A stretch of 64,000 nt of DNA from Neisseria mucosa (GCF_013267835.1 NZ_CP053939.1:1054001-1118000), one strand, 5' to 3'; shown: positions 1-10,690, counted from the stretch's first letter. Numbers and translations: made by a program. The notes: generated by a model from the sequence alone, not told the origin.

Positions 1-727
1 CCAAGTAAGCTTCCAAGTCTTCGCTGCCGCCGATGTATTTGCCGCCGATGAATACTTGAGGAGCAGTCATCTTGCCGGTAATAGCGCGAACGGAAGTAAC
101 AGTTGCATCTTTGCCCAATACGATTTCTTCGTAAGACAAGCCTTTGTCTTGCAAAGCTTTTTTAGCTTTAGCACAGAATTGGCAACCAGGTTTGGTGAAG
201 ATGGCAACAGACTCTTGAGCTTTCCAGTCAGGAGCAATGTATTTCAACATAGTGTCAGCGTCAGACACTTTGAAAGGATCGCCTGGTTCTTCAGGTTCGA
301 TAAACATTTTTTCAACCACGCCGTCGTTAACCAGCATGGAGTAACGCCAAGAGCGTTTGCCGAAGCCCAAGTCTTCTTTGCCAACCAACATGCCCATGCC
401 TTCAGTGAATTCACCGTTGCCATCAGGGATCATGTAAATGTTGTCAGCTTCTTCTTCAGCAGCCCAAGCGTTCATTACGAAAGTGTCGTTTACAGATACG
501 CAGTAGATAGCGTCAACACCGTTTTCTTTGAACGCGCCAAACAATTCGTTGTAGCGTGGCAGGTGTGAAGAAGAACAAGTCGGAGTAAATGCGCCAGGCA
601 GAGAGAACACGACTACTTTTTTGCCTTTGAACAAATCATCAGTAGAAACATCTTTCCAAGTGTCGCCGACACGAGTGCGGAATACTACGGAAGGTACTTT
701 TTGACCGGTACGATCTTGCAAAGCCAT
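1..727 (-). CDS. Peroxiredoxin-glutaredoxin hybrid (Prx5/Grx), 3' end outside window
   Basis: Thiol peroxidase fused to its own glutaredoxin reductant; it detoxifies hydrogen peroxide and alkyl peroxides in the cytoplasm using glutathione. The N-terminal part is a Prx5-type domain with the peroxidatic cysteine in PGAFTPTC (about residue 51). The C-terminal part is a glutaredoxin with a CxxC site reading PGCQFCA (about residues 180-186). The start at 727 follows a strong AAGGAGC ribosome site. About 242 codons are visible and the gene runs off the left edge close to its expected end. Family knowledge: homologues in pathogenic Neisseria belong to the OxyR regulon. I looked for an OxyR site in the AT-rich 728-917 spacer and found only irregularly spaced ATAG/CTAT half-sites. 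Confidence 0.95.
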   Translation of the reverse strand, partial: MALQDRTGQKVPSVVFRTRVGDTWKDVSTDDLFKGKKVVVFSLPGAFTPTCSSSHLPRYNELFGAFKENGVDAIYCVSVNDTFVMNAWAAEEEADNIYMIPDGNGEFTEGMGMLVGKEDLGFGKRSWRYSMLVNDGVVEKMFIEPEEPGDPFKVSDADTMLKYIAPDWKAQESVAIFTKPGCQFCAKAKKALQDKGLSYEEIVLGKDATVTSVRAITGKMTAPQVFIGGKYIGGSEDLEAYL

Positions 728-917
728 TTTTAAGCTCCTTTTAAAAATTCGGGTTAGAGAAATGAATCAATGCTTGTATTGTAATGCAGGCCTATCGATT
801 TGTATAATTTATAGTTCAAATAATATTAATTATATTAAACTATCAATTTAATCCAACCGAAAACAGCTAAATCATTAAATAAAGGCTATCTGAAAGAAAA
901 CAAGTACCTGACCGAAA

Positions 918-1703
918 TTATTTTTTAGGTAAAGGTTGAACGGGGGAATCCGAAGCCACAATCTCGCCGATGGATTTTTCCGCAATATCTTTCAAAGCAT
1001 AGCGGTCTTTATCCGGCATATCTGTCGGTTTGTACTGAGGCGAGAAATCCAAACGGATACGGATTTTCTTCATAGAAACAATACGCCACAAAGACTGAAA
1101 CAGGTTTACCTCTGCATAAGACGGCAAGTCCGTCCGTTGTCCGTCATCATCATAATAGCGCAAAGTTACTGCCTGAATCGGCGCTTTCGCATCAATTGCC
1201 GATTGAAACAGGGCTGCTTTAAACGGCAAAATACCCAAGCCGGAAGAAGTGCGCGCCTCAGGGAAAAAGCTGACATTCTGTCCTGCTTTCAATGCCGCGC
1301 AAATCGCCTGATTAATCGGCTCAATATCTCGGCGGGAATTGCGGTTGATAAACACCGTGCCGGCATTTTTACCCATTTTTCCCAAAACCGGCCAACCGCT
1401 GATTTCCTGTTTGGCAATAAAACTGCTCGGATAAACGGCGCTCATGGCAAAAATATCCAACCAAGATACATGATTGGCCACCACCAAAGTACCGCTCACA
1501 TTTCCTTGAGGCGGTACGCCGATTTCCAATTCGATATCCAAAGCATCCAATGCGCCTTTTCCCAAAACAACCACAGCGTGATTGCGTTCCTCTGCATTGT
1601 TGCCATCAATGGCACGCAAATCCCGGCCGGTTCTGAATAACCAAGCCGCCAAACGGCAAAGCCTGCCCAGTCGTTTAAAAAAAGGAGCTTTTTGTTTAGA
1701 CAT
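918..1703 (-). CDS. plsC: 1-acyl-sn-glycerol-3-phosphate acyltransferase (PlsC/NlaA family)
   Basis: Transfers an acyl chain to lysophosphatidic acid to make phosphatidic acid at the inner membrane, a step of phospholipid synthesis. The 261-residue protein carries the family's catalytic HX4D motif in NHVSWLD, the FINR block, and the FPEARTS substrate-binding motif (PlsC proteins usually have a FPEGTRS-like block). An N-terminal amphipathic or membrane-associated segment contains AAWLFRTG. An inverted pair of uptake sequences separates it from mutM upstream, so the two genes may be transcribed separately. Neisseria carries two such enzymes (nlaA and nlaB); I believe this is the nlaA-type copy because it adjoins mutM, but that is recall, not proof. 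Confidence 0.9.
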   Translation of the reverse strand: MSKQKAPFFKRLGRLCRLAAWLFRTGRDLRAIDGNNAEERNHAVVVLGKGALDALDIELEIGVPPQGNVSGTLVVANHVSWLDIFAMSAVYPSSFIAKQEISGWPVLGKMGKNAGTVFINRNSRRDIEPINQAICAALKAGQNVSFFPEARTSSGLGILPFKAALFQSAIDAKAPIQAVTLRYYDDDGQRTDLPSYAEVNLFQSLWRIVSMKKIRIRLDFSPQYKPTDMPDKDRYALKDIAEKSIGEIVASDSPVQPLPKK

Positions 1704-1732
1704 AAAATTTCTTCTGTATGGTATTTATTATT

Positions 1733-1765
1733 TTCAGACGGCCTCTAGCATTAAGGCCGTCTGAA
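1733..1765. terminator. Outward-facing inverted DUS pair between mutM and plsC
   Basis: TTCAGACGGCCT (1733-1744) and AGGCCGTCTGAA (1754-1765) form a 12-bp stem with a short loop just after the mutM stop codon. Paired uptake sequences commonly act as intrinsic terminators in Neisseria. Confidence 0.6.
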
Positions 1766-1766
1766 A

Positions 1767-2594
1767 CTATTTCTGGCAATTTGGACAATAAAATGTTCCA
1801 CGCTGCCCCAAAGTTTCTTTAAAAATCAACCCGCCACATTGGACACAAGGCTCATTGTGGCGACCATAGACCGTATATTCCTGCTGGAAATAGCCGCTTT
1901 TGCCATCGCTATTGACAAAGTCCCGCAGCGTACTGCCGCCCGTTTCAATCGCCCTCAGCAGAATCGCTTTAATGGTTTCCACCAATAATGCACATTCTTT
2001 CTTGGTCAGCTTATTCGCCGGACGCAATGGCGAAATACCTGCCTTAAACAGACTTTCATTCGCATAAATATTGCCAACGCCAACCACCACCGCATTATCC
2101 ATCAGCGCCAATTTGACTGCACGCTTCTGCGTTTTCAATTTCTGATACAGGTAATTTGCATCAAACGCCTCCGAGAGCGGCTCCGGCCCCAGTTTTTCCA
2201 ACAGCGGATGATGTTCGGCAATACCCTCATACCACAATACCGCACCAAATTTACGCGGGTCGTGATAACGCAATACGGTACCATCATCAAATACGAAATC
2301 CAAATGATCGTGTTTATCCGGCGTAGCAATACGTTCATCATCGGCAGTAAAAATCCGCAAACTGCCGGACATGCCCAAATGAATAAGTAAAATACCCGTT
2401 TCAAAAGTAATAATCAAATACTTCGCACGCCGGTTGCATGCCAAAACTTTGCGGCCGGCCAAAATTTGCGCCAAATCTGGATGAACAGGCCATCTCAATT
2501 TAAACTGGCGGATAGTGACTTTTGCTATCTTTTTGCCATCAATATGCGGCTCTATCCCGCGTAAAGTCGTTTCCACTTCAGGTAATTCAGGCAT
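1767..2594 (-). CDS. mutM: Formamidopyrimidine-DNA glycosylase (Fpg)
   Basis: Base-excision repair enzyme that removes 8-oxoguanine and ring-opened purines and nicks the abasic site. The protein is 275 residues, typical for the family. It starts [10 protein letters not shown], where the proline after the initiator Met and the following Glu are the catalytic residues. The C-terminal zinc finger has the pattern C-X2-C-X16-C-X2-C, ending in CPNCQK. A GGAG ribosome site lies 8 nt before the start. It stands between a methyltransferase gene and plsC on the same strand. Confidence 0.97.
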   Translation of the reverse strand: MPELPEVETTLRGIEPHIDGKKIAKVTIRQFKLRWPVHPDLAQILAGRKVLACNRRAKYLIITFETGILLIHLGMSGSLRIFTADDERIATPDKHDHLDFVFDDGTVLRYHDPRKFGAVLWYEGIAEHHPLLEKLGPEPLSEAFDANYLYQKLKTQKRAVKLALMDNAVVVGVGNIYANESLFKAGISPLRPANKLTKKECALLVETIKAILLRAIETGGSTLRDFVNSDGKSGYFQQEYTVYGRHNEPCVQCGGLIFKETLGQRGTFYCPNCQK

Positions 2595-2638
2595 CGTTAT
2601 TCTCCAAATTCATCATTAATATACAGGCCGTCTGAAAA

Positions 2639-3298
2639 CTATTCGGCCAAACGTGCCGTACTTAAAGCAACCGTATTGCCATCGAATGCAGGTTCCAATT
2701 CAGGCAAAGGATGGACACCAATCAAATGTTTCGTTAACACCATCCCATAAACCGCCGCACACTGCGGCCACCACCTATCTCCCGCCTTTTCCATAAACCG
2801 CCAAAACTTCAAAGCAGAAAGCGAATTCACAGCAGGCAGATAATCCATAAACTGCCCATATTCCATTTCAAAACCAACATCCGCAATTTTTCGTTTCAAC
2901 TTAGCCAGAGCCAAGCAGTGAGATTTCAAAGGCAGCTTTTCCCCATCAAACCAAGAGCTCAATCCCCACAAAGATTTAGGGTTGAACCCCGTCAAAATCA
3001 ACCTGCCCTCAGGTTTTAATATCCTAAATGCCTCTTGCAACACCAAATCCGCAGATGAAACTTCCAAAAGATGAGGCATCAATAACACATCCACAGAATG
3101 CGTTTCAAATGCCAACATTTCAGCATCCATCCGCACATCGCGGGGCACTACAATCATGTTTTCAGACGGCCTAGTCCATACACCGCCCAATTGAACCGCC
3201 ACCTGCCTATTCAAATACTGCAAATGCCGTCTGAAAAAATCCGCCTCTTTTTGAGCAAGATATTGCCCCATTGGCGTTTGCATAAAAAAAACTTCCAT
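2639..3298 (-). CDS. SAM-dependent methyltransferase (class I fold), substrate unknown
   Basis: A 219-residue protein with a Methyltransf_11-like core: a segment VDVLLMPHLLEVSSADLVLQEAFRILKPEGRLILTG in which the PEGRLILTGFNP strand and the acidic/leucine-rich stretch before it match motifs of small-molecule or quinone-type methyltransferases. The glycine-rich SAM loop is poorly conserved at the N-terminus, so the exact substrate cannot be read. The start at 3298 is supported by GGAG six bases upstream; an internal ATG at 3283 lacks a comparable site. It is divergent from mltD. An uptake sequence lies inside the coding region near 3160. Confidence 0.8.
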   Translation of the reverse strand: MEVFFMQTPMGQYLAQKEADFFRRHLQYLNRQVAVQLGGVWTRPSENMIVVPRDVRMDAEMLAFETHSVDVLLMPHLLEVSSADLVLQEAFRILKPEGRLILTGFNPKSLWGLSSWFDGEKLPLKSHCLALAKLKRKIADVGFEMEYGQFMDYLPAVNSLSALKFWRFMEKAGDRWWPQCAAVYGMVLTKHLIGVHPLPELEPAFDGNTVALSTARLAE

Positions 3299-3454
3299 TC
3301 AAGGCTCCCCTATGCATCCCGACTTGTGTGACAGAATTTTAACACCACGGCCACATCACACAAGCAAATTCCCTGCCCGACTTGACGTTTAAATGCTGAA
3401 ACGATACTATCAAAAAGACGAAATTTTATTATATATTTGATAACTTTATTTACT

Positions 3455-5563
3455 ATGGCAAAACTAAAAACCATCGCTCTGACCGTTTCAAGCCTGTCGG
3501 CGGTTTCCGCCACAGCCTACGCACAAAACGCTACACCCAACCAAGTCGGCATGGCCATGATGCGCCTCAACTCCGCCCTGCTCGACCAAGCCAAAGCACA
3601 AACCTTTGGCTCCGGCAGCTTATGGGCATCGTTGCGTAAAGACTTCCGTATCAACGAAGTCAACACAGAACTGGTTCGCCGCCATGAAAACAAATTTGCT
3701 GCAAACAGCGCATATTTCGACCGCACCATCTCCCGCAGCAAACCTTATATGTACCATATTGCCAATGAAGTTAAAAAACGCAATATGCCCGCCGAAATCG
3801 CTTTGCTGCCTTTCATTGAAAGCGCATTCGTAACCAAAGCCAAATCACACGTCGGCGCATCCGGCCTGTGGCAATTTATGCCGGCTACCGGCCGCCACTT
3901 CGGCTTGGAAAAAACACCTTTGTATGACGGCCGCCACGATATTTACGCCGCTACCGATGCCGCATTGAACTACCTGCAATACCTGCACGGTATGTTCGGT
4001 GACTGGTCTTTGGCGCTTGCCGCTTACAACTGGGGCGAAGGTAATGTCGGTCGCGCTGTCAACCGCGCCCGCGCGCAAGGTTTGGAGCCGACATACGAAA
4101 ACCTGCGTATGCCGAACGAAACACGCAATTACGTTCCCAAACTTTTGGCCGTCCGCAATATCGTTGCCAATCCGCAGACCTTCGGCATGAATATCAGCGA
4201 AATCAGCAACCAGCCGTATTTCAAATCTATCAGCATCGACAAACCTATTGATAACAGCACAATCGCCCGCTTTGCAAACATCAGCGAAAGCGAATTGTTG
4301 GCACTCAACCCGGGTTTCAATGCGCCTGTATTCATCCCTAAAAACAACCGTCGTCTGTTGTTGCCGGTTGCTGCGGTTTCCACATTTGAAAAGAACTACC
4401 GCAATGCTAACCCGGATACTCTGATGTCTTGGGATATTTATACTTCTTTGGGCAACAAAAAACTGAATGCCATTGCCAACGATACCGGTATGAGCGTAGC
4501 CGAACTCAAACGCCTCAATGGCCTGAGCGGTAGCGCCGTTTCTGAAGGCCGTAGCATTTTGGTGGCTAAAAATTCAGCAAGCCAAAGCCAGGACATCATT
4601 AACTTCATCGATAAAGACAATACGCCGGATACTTACCAATCCAATATGCCGGCCATGTCTCCGATTATTGCTTCTAACGCAGTAGAACCGGTTAAAGTTG
4701 CCCAAACCAAGGTTACCGATATTGTTGCACCTGTTGTTCCACAATCCAGCAAACCGGTTGACTTTATTGCACGCAGCAAAGCTGAAAACGTTACTTCCGT
4801 AGTGGTAACAGAAACCAAAGCCCAACCTCAAGTTGCAAATGCGGAAGTGGCTGCCCCAGTTACAGCCATGACCCATGCGACTACCGAGACCGTTGCTAAA
4901 AATGTTGCAGAAGCGCCCAAATCAGCCATCCCTGCAGACTTGACCGTACCAACTGTTGCCGCAAACGATGCAGCCACTACTCCAGCAGTTGAATCTGTTG
5001 CCGCTGAGCCGGCGCAAGAAGAGCATGACGACCTGATGGCTTTGGTACAAAGCCGACCTGTAGAGGAATCTGCAGCGACTGTTGCTGAAGCGACTCCTGA
5101 AAATAAACAAGTTCAAACTGTTGTTACTGCCGAAAGCGCACGCACGGCACGCATCGCAGCCAATATGGCTAAACAACAACGCCGTATCAATGCACGTCTT
5201 GCCCGTGTAAACGGTCAACAAAACACACAAACAGCAGCACTTGCAGCGGGTACCCACCGTGTGGCAGATGGTGATACGTTGTTTAACATCTCCAAACGCT
5301 ATAACCTGAGCGTAGCCGATTTGATTATTGCCAACAATATCAAAGGCAACAATATCAAAAAAGGCCAAATCCTCCGTGTTACAGCTGCTCCGGCAAAAGT
5401 CCGCAGCAACCCGGTCCAAAACGTTTCCTACACTGTACGCAAAGGCGATACCCTGAACACCATCGCCAGCCGTTTCAATGTTGATATTAACGATATCCGC
5501 CGTTGGAACCGCAATACCCGTACCGTATCTCCCGGTCAACGTTTGAAACTGATTGGTAGCTAA
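3455..5563 (+). CDS. mltD: Membrane-bound lytic murein transglycosylase D with LysM repeats
   Basis: Cleaves the glycan strands of peptidoglycan with formation of 1,6-anhydro ends in the periplasm. I chose the ATG at 3455, which gives a clean signal peptide (MAKLKTIALTV...AYA); an upstream TTG at 3437 would extend it by six residues. The SLT domain holds the catalytic Glu in FIESAF (about residue 122), followed by SGLWQFMPATG and the AAYNWGEGNV block. A LysM-like region follows (about 310-370). Next comes a long Ala/Val/Thr-rich linker of roughly 230 residues, and finally two clear LysM domains (DGDTLFNISKRYNLS and KGDTLNTIASRFNV). At 702 residues it is longer than E. coli MltD because of the linker. 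Confidence 0.93.
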   Translation: MAKLKTIALTVSSLSAVSATAYAQNATPNQVGMAMMRLNSALLDQAKAQTFGSGSLWASLRKDFRINEVNTELVRRHENKFAANSAYFDRTISRSKPYMYHIANEVKKRNMPAEIALLPFIESAFVTKAKSHVGASGLWQFMPATGRHFGLEKTPLYDGRHDIYAATDAALNYLQYLHGMFGDWSLALAAYNWGEGNVGRAVNRARAQGLEPTYENLRMPNETRNYVPKLLAVRNIVANPQTFGMNISEISNQPYFKSISIDKPIDNSTIARFANISESELLALNPGFNAPVFIPKNNRRLLLPVAAVSTFEKNYRNANPDTLMSWDIYTSLGNKKLNAIANDTGMSVAELKRLNGLSGSAVSEGRSILVAKNSASQSQDIINFIDKDNTPDTYQSNMPAMSPIIASNAVEPVKVAQTKVTDIVAPVVPQSSKPVDFIARSKAENVTSVVVTETKAQPQVANAEVAAPVTAMTHATTETVAKNVAEAPKSAIPADLTVPTVAANDAATTPAVESVAAEPAQEEHDDLMALVQSRPVEESAATVAEATPENKQVQTVVTAESARTARIAANMAKQQRRINARLARVNGQQNTQTAALAAGTHRVADGDTLFNISKRYNLSVADLIIANNIKGNNIKKGQILRVTAAPAKVRSNPVQNVSYTVRKGDTLNTIASRFNVDINDIRRWNRNTRTVSPGQRLKLIGS

Positions 5564-5580
5564 TATTAGCTTTAAAACAA

Positions 5581-5613
5581 AGGCCGTCTGAAAGATTCAG
5601 ACGGCCTTTTTCT
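5581..5613 (+). terminator. Inverted-DUS intrinsic terminator of mltD
   Basis: AGGCCGTCTGAA (5581-5592) and TTCAGACGGCCT (5596-5607) form a tight hairpin followed by a T run, 17 bases after the mltD stop. Confidence 0.85.
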
Positions 5614-5700
5614 TGATGATAGATAATCAAGTTAATGTTTGATGACAAACAGAATAGCCTTCTCTTTAAAATAAAAATATTTTTTGAAAATTACTGTATA

Positions 5701-5728
5701 AAAAAAGAGTGTTTAAAAACACGCTCTT
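5701..5728 (-). terminator. Intrinsic terminator of the ferredoxin-reductase gene
   Basis: On the minus strand a GAG-GTGTTT/AAACAC-CTC stem with one bulged C is followed by a run of T residues (the A tract at 5701-5706). It contains no uptake sequence. It lies about 75 bases downstream of the stop at 5801. Confidence 0.65.
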
Positions 5729-5800
5729 TCTCAAACAGATTGCTGTCAGACTCTACTCTTAAATCCATATTCAAACATATGAATTCCGTAAAATATATTC

Positions 5801-6805
5801 CTATGCCGGTGAAAAAGCATCATAGAAAAAGGCATCTTCCGGTAAAGCACATTTTTGAGTCAGTAAACCATGTGCACTTTCGGTCATCTCTGGTGATCCG
5901 CAAGCATAAACTTCATATTGGCCCAAATCAGGATAATTTTGCGCAGCAACATCTTGCACATAGCCATTCTCCCCTTTCCACTCAGAATCAGGCTTAGAAA
6001 GAACCGGCGAAAATTTCGCATTTTTCAGACGGCCTATTAATGCTTCGACTTCTTCTAATGCGTACAGATCCGCCTGTTGACGTGCCCCCCAGTAAAAATG
6101 AACCTGACGCTCGCTATTCTGACGAATCAAATCAAGCAAAATACTGCGAATAGGGGCATAACCTGTACCCGTTGCCAACAAAATCATCGGTTTATTGCTG
6201 TCTTGTTGCAAAGTGAATGCACCCAATGGCCCTTTGACACGGACAATGCCTTTTTCTTTGATTTTAGGCTCTGCACCAAAAATCATTTCTGAGCATACGC
6301 CGTTTTCACGTTTGCGGATATGCAGTTCCAAAATGCCTTCTTGATCAGGAGAATTGGCGATTGAATAGCTGCGGCTGATATTACCGGGAAGCAGCAAATC
6401 AATATATTGCCCGGCATAAAATGCAAATGGCGGCGCTTTAGGCAAAGCCAGTTTGAGCAAAGCAACATCGTGTTTGATTTCAATGTTTTCAATACGTGCC
6501 GGCAATGTGCGTACCGGCAAAGCATTTTGATTAAAACCCGGCACATTGATTTTGAGGTCGCTCTTCGCAGTGGTACAGCACAATAACACTTTGCCCTGCG
6601 CTTTTTCTTCTTCACTGATGGCTTTATCAATATGCTTGCCCATTTCAAATTCGCCACTAATCAACTCGGCCTTACACTGCCCGCAGGCACCGCTTTTGCA
6701 AGAATGAGGCAAATTTAAATTCTGACGGGTTGCGGCAGCAAGAACAGTTTCGTCCTCATTCGCCGTAAATGTAGTTTGATCTGGTAAGGTAATGGTATGT
6801 GTCAT
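5801..6805 (-). CDS. 2Fe-2S ferredoxin/FAD/NAD(P) oxidoreductase (AscD-like reductase)
   Basis: An electron-transfer flavoprotein of 334 residues with a plant-type ferredoxin domain first: CKSGACGQC supplies three cluster cysteines in C-X4-C-X2-C spacing and a fourth lies in VLLCCTT. A ferredoxin-reductase FAD domain with RSYSIAN follows, then an NAD(P)-binding domain with LLATGTGYAPIRS and a C-terminal CGSPEM motif. The domain order matches CDP-6-deoxy-glucoseen reductase (AscD/RfbI), phenol hydroxylase reductase and toluene monooxygenase reductase. No sugar-biosynthesis or oxygenase partner is adjacent, so the electron acceptor is unknown; a flavin or general reductase role is possible. Confidence 0.85.
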   Translation of the reverse strand: MTHTITLPDQTTFTANEDETVLAAATRQNLNLPHSCKSGACGQCKAELISGEFEMGKHIDKAISEEEKAQGKVLLCCTTAKSDLKINVPGFNQNALPVRTLPARIENIEIKHDVALLKLALPKAPPFAFYAGQYIDLLLPGNISRSYSIANSPDQEGILELHIRKRENGVCSEMIFGAEPKIKEKGIVRVKGPLGAFTLQQDSNKPMILLATGTGYAPIRSILLDLIRQNSERQVHFYWGARQQADLYALEEVEALIGRLKNAKFSPVLSKPDSEWKGENGYVQDVAAQNYPDLGQYEVYACGSPEMTESAHGLLTQKCALPEDAFFYDAFSPA

Positions 6806-6837
6806 GGTATTTAGAATAAATTTATTATCAAAAACAA

Positions 6838-6874
6838 AGGCCGTCTGAAAATAAAACCTGTTTTCAGACGGCCT
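6838..6874 (-). terminator. Inverted-DUS terminator downstream of gatB
   Basis: A 12-bp inverted pair of the uptake sequence (6838-6849 with 6863-6874) is followed on the minus strand by TTTGTTTTT, placed 10 bases after the gatB stop. Confidence 0.75.
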
Positions 6875-6884
6875 GTCCTATCTA

Positions 6885-8315
6885 TCAAGCCAATTTGGCT
6901 TTAATCAACTCTTGAACCTGAGCCGGATTGGCCTTGCCTTTACTTGCTTTCATCACCTGTCCGACAATCGCATTTAAGGCTTTTTCATTACCGGAACGGA
7001 ATTGCTCAATGGCTTTCGCATTGTTTGCCAACACTTCATCCACCATCGCTTCAATTGCGCCAGTGTCAGTAATCTGTTGCAAACCATGTTTTTCGATGAT
7101 TTCGGCAATACCTGCTTCAGGCTCAGCCCACATCGCTTCAAAAGCTTTTTTCGCCAGTTTGCTGCTCAATGTTCCATCCGCAACTTTGGCAACCAACTCG
7201 GCAAGACGTGAAGCCGTAATCGGGCTTTCAGCCAATTCCAAACCTTCTTTGTTCAAGGTGGCGGCAAGCTCGCTGTTCATCCAGTTCGCCGTTAATTTAC
7301 CTTGGCCGCAGGCTTTGGCAGCTTCTTCAAAATAGGCAGCTTGAGCACGGCTCGCAGTCAACAGGCGCGCATCATAGTCGGACACGCCGTAATCGGCAAC
7401 AAAACGCGCCGCCATTTCATGCGGCAACTCAGGCATTTGCTCTTTGGCCTTTTGCAATTGGCCGTCTGAAATAATGACCGGCAGCAAATCCGGATCCGGG
7501 AAATAGCGGTAATCGTGCGCATCTTCTTTCAAACGCATCACACGGGTTTCGCCTTTTTCAGGGTCAAACAGCATGGTTGCCTGCTGTACTTTACCGCCGT
7601 CTTCCAAAATTTCGATTTGTGCTTCCACTTCATAATTGATGGCTTGTTCCAAGAAGCGGAAAGAATTGAGGTTTTTGATTTCACGGCGCGTACCGAATTC
7701 GGCCTGGCCTTTTGGACGTACAGAAACGTTGGCATCGACGCGGAACGAGCCTTCCGCCATATTGCCGTCGCAAATATCCAGCCAAGTTACCAAACCGTGC
7801 AACGCTTTAGCATATGCCACGGCTTCGGCAGCAGAGCGCATTTCAGGCTCGGAGACAACTTCTAACAAAGGCGTACCGGCACGGTTCAAGTCGATACCGG
7901 TTGCACCGTTCAAACCTTCATGTACGGATTTACCCGCATCTTCTTCCATGTGCGCACGGGTAACATTGATGGTTTTAACCTCGTCGCCCACTACGATTTC
8001 CAATTTGCCATGCTCAACAATCGGCAAATCCAACTGGCTGATTTGATAGCCTTTTGGCAAATCAGGATAAAAATAGTTTTTACGGTCGAACACGTTTTTC
8101 TGATTGATTTTCGCATCCAAAGCCAAACCGAGTTTGATGGCTTTTTCGACGACTTCGCGGTTCATTACCGGCAATACGCCCGGCAACGCACACTCAACCA
8201 CGCTGGCATGGGCATTAGGTTCGGCACCGAATGCAGTGGATGCGCCGCTGAAGATTTTGGATTGGGTGTTGAGTTGGACGTGGATTTCCAGTCCGATTAC
8301 GGTTTCCCAAGTCAT
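6885..8315 (-). CDS. gatB: Asp-tRNA(Asn)/Glu-tRNA(Gln) amidotransferase subunit B
   Basis: tRNA-binding and kinase subunit of the GatCAB complex, which amidates mischarged Asp-tRNA(Asn) and/or Glu-tRNA(Gln). The 476-residue length is typical. Characteristic blocks are [12 protein letters not shown] at the N-terminus, [14 protein letters not shown], and [20 protein letters not shown]. The C-terminal YqeY-like tail ends [14 protein letters not shown]. It is encoded on the same strand as gatC and gatA but separated from gatA by the TRIC-like gene; the three subunits are therefore near one another but not in one tight operon. Confidence 0.97.
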   Translation of the reverse strand: MTWETVIGLEIHVQLNTQSKIFSGASTAFGAEPNAHASVVECALPGVLPVMNREVVEKAIKLGLALDAKINQKNVFDRKNYFYPDLPKGYQISQLDLPIVEHGKLEIVVGDEVKTINVTRAHMEEDAGKSVHEGLNGATGIDLNRAGTPLLEVVSEPEMRSAAEAVAYAKALHGLVTWLDICDGNMAEGSFRVDANVSVRPKGQAEFGTRREIKNLNSFRFLEQAINYEVEAQIEILEDGGKVQQATMLFDPEKGETRVMRLKEDAHDYRYFPDPDLLPVIISDGQLQKAKEQMPELPHEMAARFVADYGVSDYDARLLTASRAQAAYFEEAAKACGQGKLTANWMNSELAATLNKEGLELAESPITASRLAELVAKVADGTLSSKLAKKAFEAMWAEPEAGIAEIIEKHGLQQITDTGAIEAMVDEVLANNAKAIEQFRSGNEKALNAIVGQVMKASKGKANPAQVQELIKAKLA

Positions 8316-8414
8316 AAGGGTCTTTCTGTCGAAAAAAAGTTAATCGGTTAAATGAATGATTCGTTTTTCAGGCGGCCTGAATAAAAAACATAACAGGACG
8401 TCTGCAAGATAAGT

Positions 8415-9035
8415 TTATTTCCTGCGGCGTTGGAAACCGGGCAGTTGCCAATGGAAACGGTATGCAGTCAGGCGAAACAACAATCCGCCGGCAAAGAGCA
8501 GGTTTAACGTAAAAATATTAATCCAGCCCAAACGCCCGAACAGATAAATCAGCCCGCCAATCAAAATGGCCACGCTGCCGTAAAGGTCGGTACGCAAAAT
8601 CATCGGCACGTCATTGACCAAAATATCGCGTGCAATACCGCCGCCAACGGCAGTCACAAAAGCCAAAGAAATAACGCCGAACAGATTAAGCTGCAAAGCC
8701 ATACCGATTTGTGCGCCGGTAATACTGAACGCAGCCAGACCGACGGCATCGGCAATAATAAAGGCAGCGGCCAAGTAGGTGCTGCGATAGCGTTGCACCC
8801 TTACCAACCATGCAATGGCCAGTGTGGCAAACACAACAATCAGCGCATCGGTTTGCAAAAACACCTGCGGAATCCGGCCGACCAAGCCGTCGCGTATCAT
8901 GCCGCCGCCGACAGCCGTCAGTAACGCGGTAATGACGACACCGAGTACATCCAATCGCTTGTTGTAGCCGACCAAATAGCCGGAAATAGCAAATGCGGCT
9001 GTCCCAATGATTTGGATGAAGTCGGTGGCTGTCAT
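8415..9035 (-). CDS. TRIC-like cation channel family membrane protein (YicG/UPF0126)
   Basis: A 206-residue, mostly hydrophobic protein with about seven membrane segments made of an internal duplication. Each half carries the family signature glycine-rich loop with Arg-Asp: TAVGGGMIRDGL and TAVGGGIARDIL. Prokaryotic members form trimeric monovalent-cation channels; the cargo and role in Neisseria are not known to me. It lies between gatA and gatB, an arrangement that seems to be syntenic in Neisseria but has no obvious functional link to tRNA amidation. Confidence 0.85.
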   Translation of the reverse strand: MTATDFIQIIGTAAFAISGYLVGYNKRLDVLGVVITALLTAVGGGMIRDGLVGRIPQVFLQTDALIVVFATLAIAWLVRVQRYRSTYLAAAFIIADAVGLAAFSITGAQIGMALQLNLFGVISLAFVTAVGGGIARDILVNDVPMILRTDLYGSVAILIGGLIYLFGRLGWINIFTLNLLFAGGLLFRLTAYRFHWQLPGFQRRRK

Positions 9036-9132
9036 GTTTTTAAATATCTACAATATGCAGCACCTCAATACATTCAGGCGCTTTTATATGGTTTATTTTC
9101 AGACGGCCTTGAATCATCAAGGCCCTAAAACA

Positions 9133-10581
9133 TTATTCCGGTGCTTTAGTATGCCAATCGCTGTTCAGTTGAACTTGATGTGCGGCGCCCAGAATTTTGG
9201 CTTCAGAGAAATAGTTACCGATAAATTGCACACCAATCGGCAGACCGTTTGCGCTGAAACCGGCAGGCAGGGTCAGCGCAGGCAAACCGGCAAGGTTCAC
9301 GGCGATGGTGTAAATATCGGACAAGTACATTTGCACAGGGTCGTGGATGTCGCTGCCAAGTTTCGGCGCGGCAGTCGGTGCGGTCGGTGCCAAAATGAAA
9401 TCACATTGACCAAAGGCCGTCTGAAAATCATTGGCAACCAGACGGCGCAATTTTTGCGCTTTCAGATAATAAGCATCGTAGTAACCATGGCTCAATACAT
9501 AAGTACCGATCATGATACGGCGTTTGACCTCGCTGCCGAAACCTTTGGCACGGGTGTTGCTGTACATTTCTTCCAAATCGCCGAATTGTGCTGCACGATG
9601 GCCATAACGTACGCCGTCAAAACGGGACAAGTTGGTACTTGCTTCAGCGGAAGCGAGAACATAATAAGCGGGAATCGACAATGAAGTTTGCGGCAACGAA
9701 ACTTCAACAGTCTCAGCGCCTTGGGCTTTAAGCAAATCAATCACGTTTTGCAAGGCCGTCTGAACATCGGCATCCGCGCCTTCGCCGAAATATTCTTTAG
9801 GCAAACCGATTTTCAACCCTTTGAGCGGCTTGTCCAAATCACGGGTGTAATCTTCTTTGTCGCGTTCCAAACTGGTGGAATCACGCTCGTCAAAGCTGGC
9901 CATGGCGTTCAACAAAATCGCACAGTCTTCGGCCGTTTGCGCCATAGGGCCGGCTTGGTCGAAGCTGGAAGCATAGGCAACCATACCGAAGCGTGAAACC
10001 GTACCGTATGTCGGCTTAATACCGGTAATACCGCAATGCGATGCAGGCTGACGGATGGAACCGCCGGTATCCGAACCCAATGCAGCCGGTGCCAAACGCG
10101 CCGCAATCACGGCAGCCGAACCGCCCGACGAACCGCCGGGAACATGTTCAAGATTCCATGGGTTTTTGGTTGCACCGTAGAACGAAGTCTCATTGGTTGA
10201 GCCCATGGCAAATTCGTCCATATTGGTACGGCCGAGAGTAACCATGCCGGCATCCAACAGGTTTTGCACCACAGTGGCAGTATAAGGAGACACAAAGTTA
10301 TCCAACATTTTGGAACTGCATGCACTGCGCCAACCTGTTTGGCAGAAAATATCTTTGTAAGCAACCGGCACACCGGTCAAAGCGGTCGCATTACCGGCCG
10401 CGATACGCGCATCGGCTGCTTTGGCTTCAGCAAGGGTCTTATCTTGATCGATGGTAACGTAGCCGTTGATGGCGGGGTTTTTCGCAGCAATAGCGGCCAA
10501 ATATTCGGTCGCCAATTCGACTGCGGAAATTTGTTTGGATTGCAGCAGGCTGCTGGCTTGTTTGAGCGTGTAAGCGGTCAT
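9133..10581 (-). CDS. gatA: Asp-tRNA(Asn)/Glu-tRNA(Gln) amidotransferase subunit A
   Basis: Glutaminase subunit of GatCAB; it releases ammonia from glutamine for transfer to the tRNA-bound amino acid. The 482-residue protein belongs to the amidase-signature family: VPVAYKDIF contains the catalytic lysine, and [33 protein letters not shown] contains the cis-Ser and nucleophilic Ser of the Ser-Ser-Lys triad. It begins 150 bases after gatC on the same strand; that spacer holds an inverted uptake-sequence pair (10657-10690). Confidence 0.97.
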   Translation of the reverse strand: MTAYTLKQASSLLQSKQISAVELATEYLAAIAAKNPAINGYVTIDQDKTLAEAKAADARIAAGNATALTGVPVAYKDIFCQTGWRSACSSKMLDNFVSPYTATVVQNLLDAGMVTLGRTNMDEFAMGSTNETSFYGATKNPWNLEHVPGGSSGGSAAVIAARLAPAALGSDTGGSIRQPASHCGITGIKPTYGTVSRFGMVAYASSFDQAGPMAQTAEDCAILLNAMASFDERDSTSLERDKEDYTRDLDKPLKGLKIGLPKEYFGEGADADVQTALQNVIDLLKAQGAETVEVSLPQTSLSIPAYYVLASAEASTNLSRFDGVRYGHRAAQFGDLEEMYSNTRAKGFGSEVKRRIMIGTYVLSHGYYDAYYLKAQKLRRLVANDFQTAFGQCDFILAPTAPTAAPKLGSDIHDPVQMYLSDIYTIAVNLAGLPALTLPAGFSANGLPIGVQFIGNYFSEAKILGAAHQVQLNSDWHTKAPE

Positions 10582-10656
10582 TGTGCCGTACTTTCTATAA
10601 AACAGTTTTCGCTTTCAAAACAGATATTGAAAACATCCGTTTAAATCAATAAATCG

Positions 10657-10690
10657 GGCCGTCTGAACAAAGTATCCTTTCAGACGGCCT
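10657..10690 (-). terminator. Inverted-DUS hairpin between gatC and gatA
   Basis: GGCCGTCTGAA and TTCAGACGGCCT pair around an 11-base loop. No strong T run follows on the minus strand, so it could be a weak or attenuating terminator inside the gatC-gatA unit. A further single uptake sequence lies at about 10716. Confidence 0.4.

Noticed and set aside
728..917. Possible OxyR operator upstream of the peroxiredoxin gene
   Set aside because: ATAG/CTAT half-sites occur but at distances of 29 and 19 rather than the 11-base OxyR phase, so the sequence does not support a call.
5635..5997. Plus-strand 120-codon open frame overlapping the 3' end of the ferredoxin-reductase gene
   Set aside because: It overlaps that gene's C-terminal CGSPEM-containing coding sequence on the other strand and its terminator; no ribosome site.
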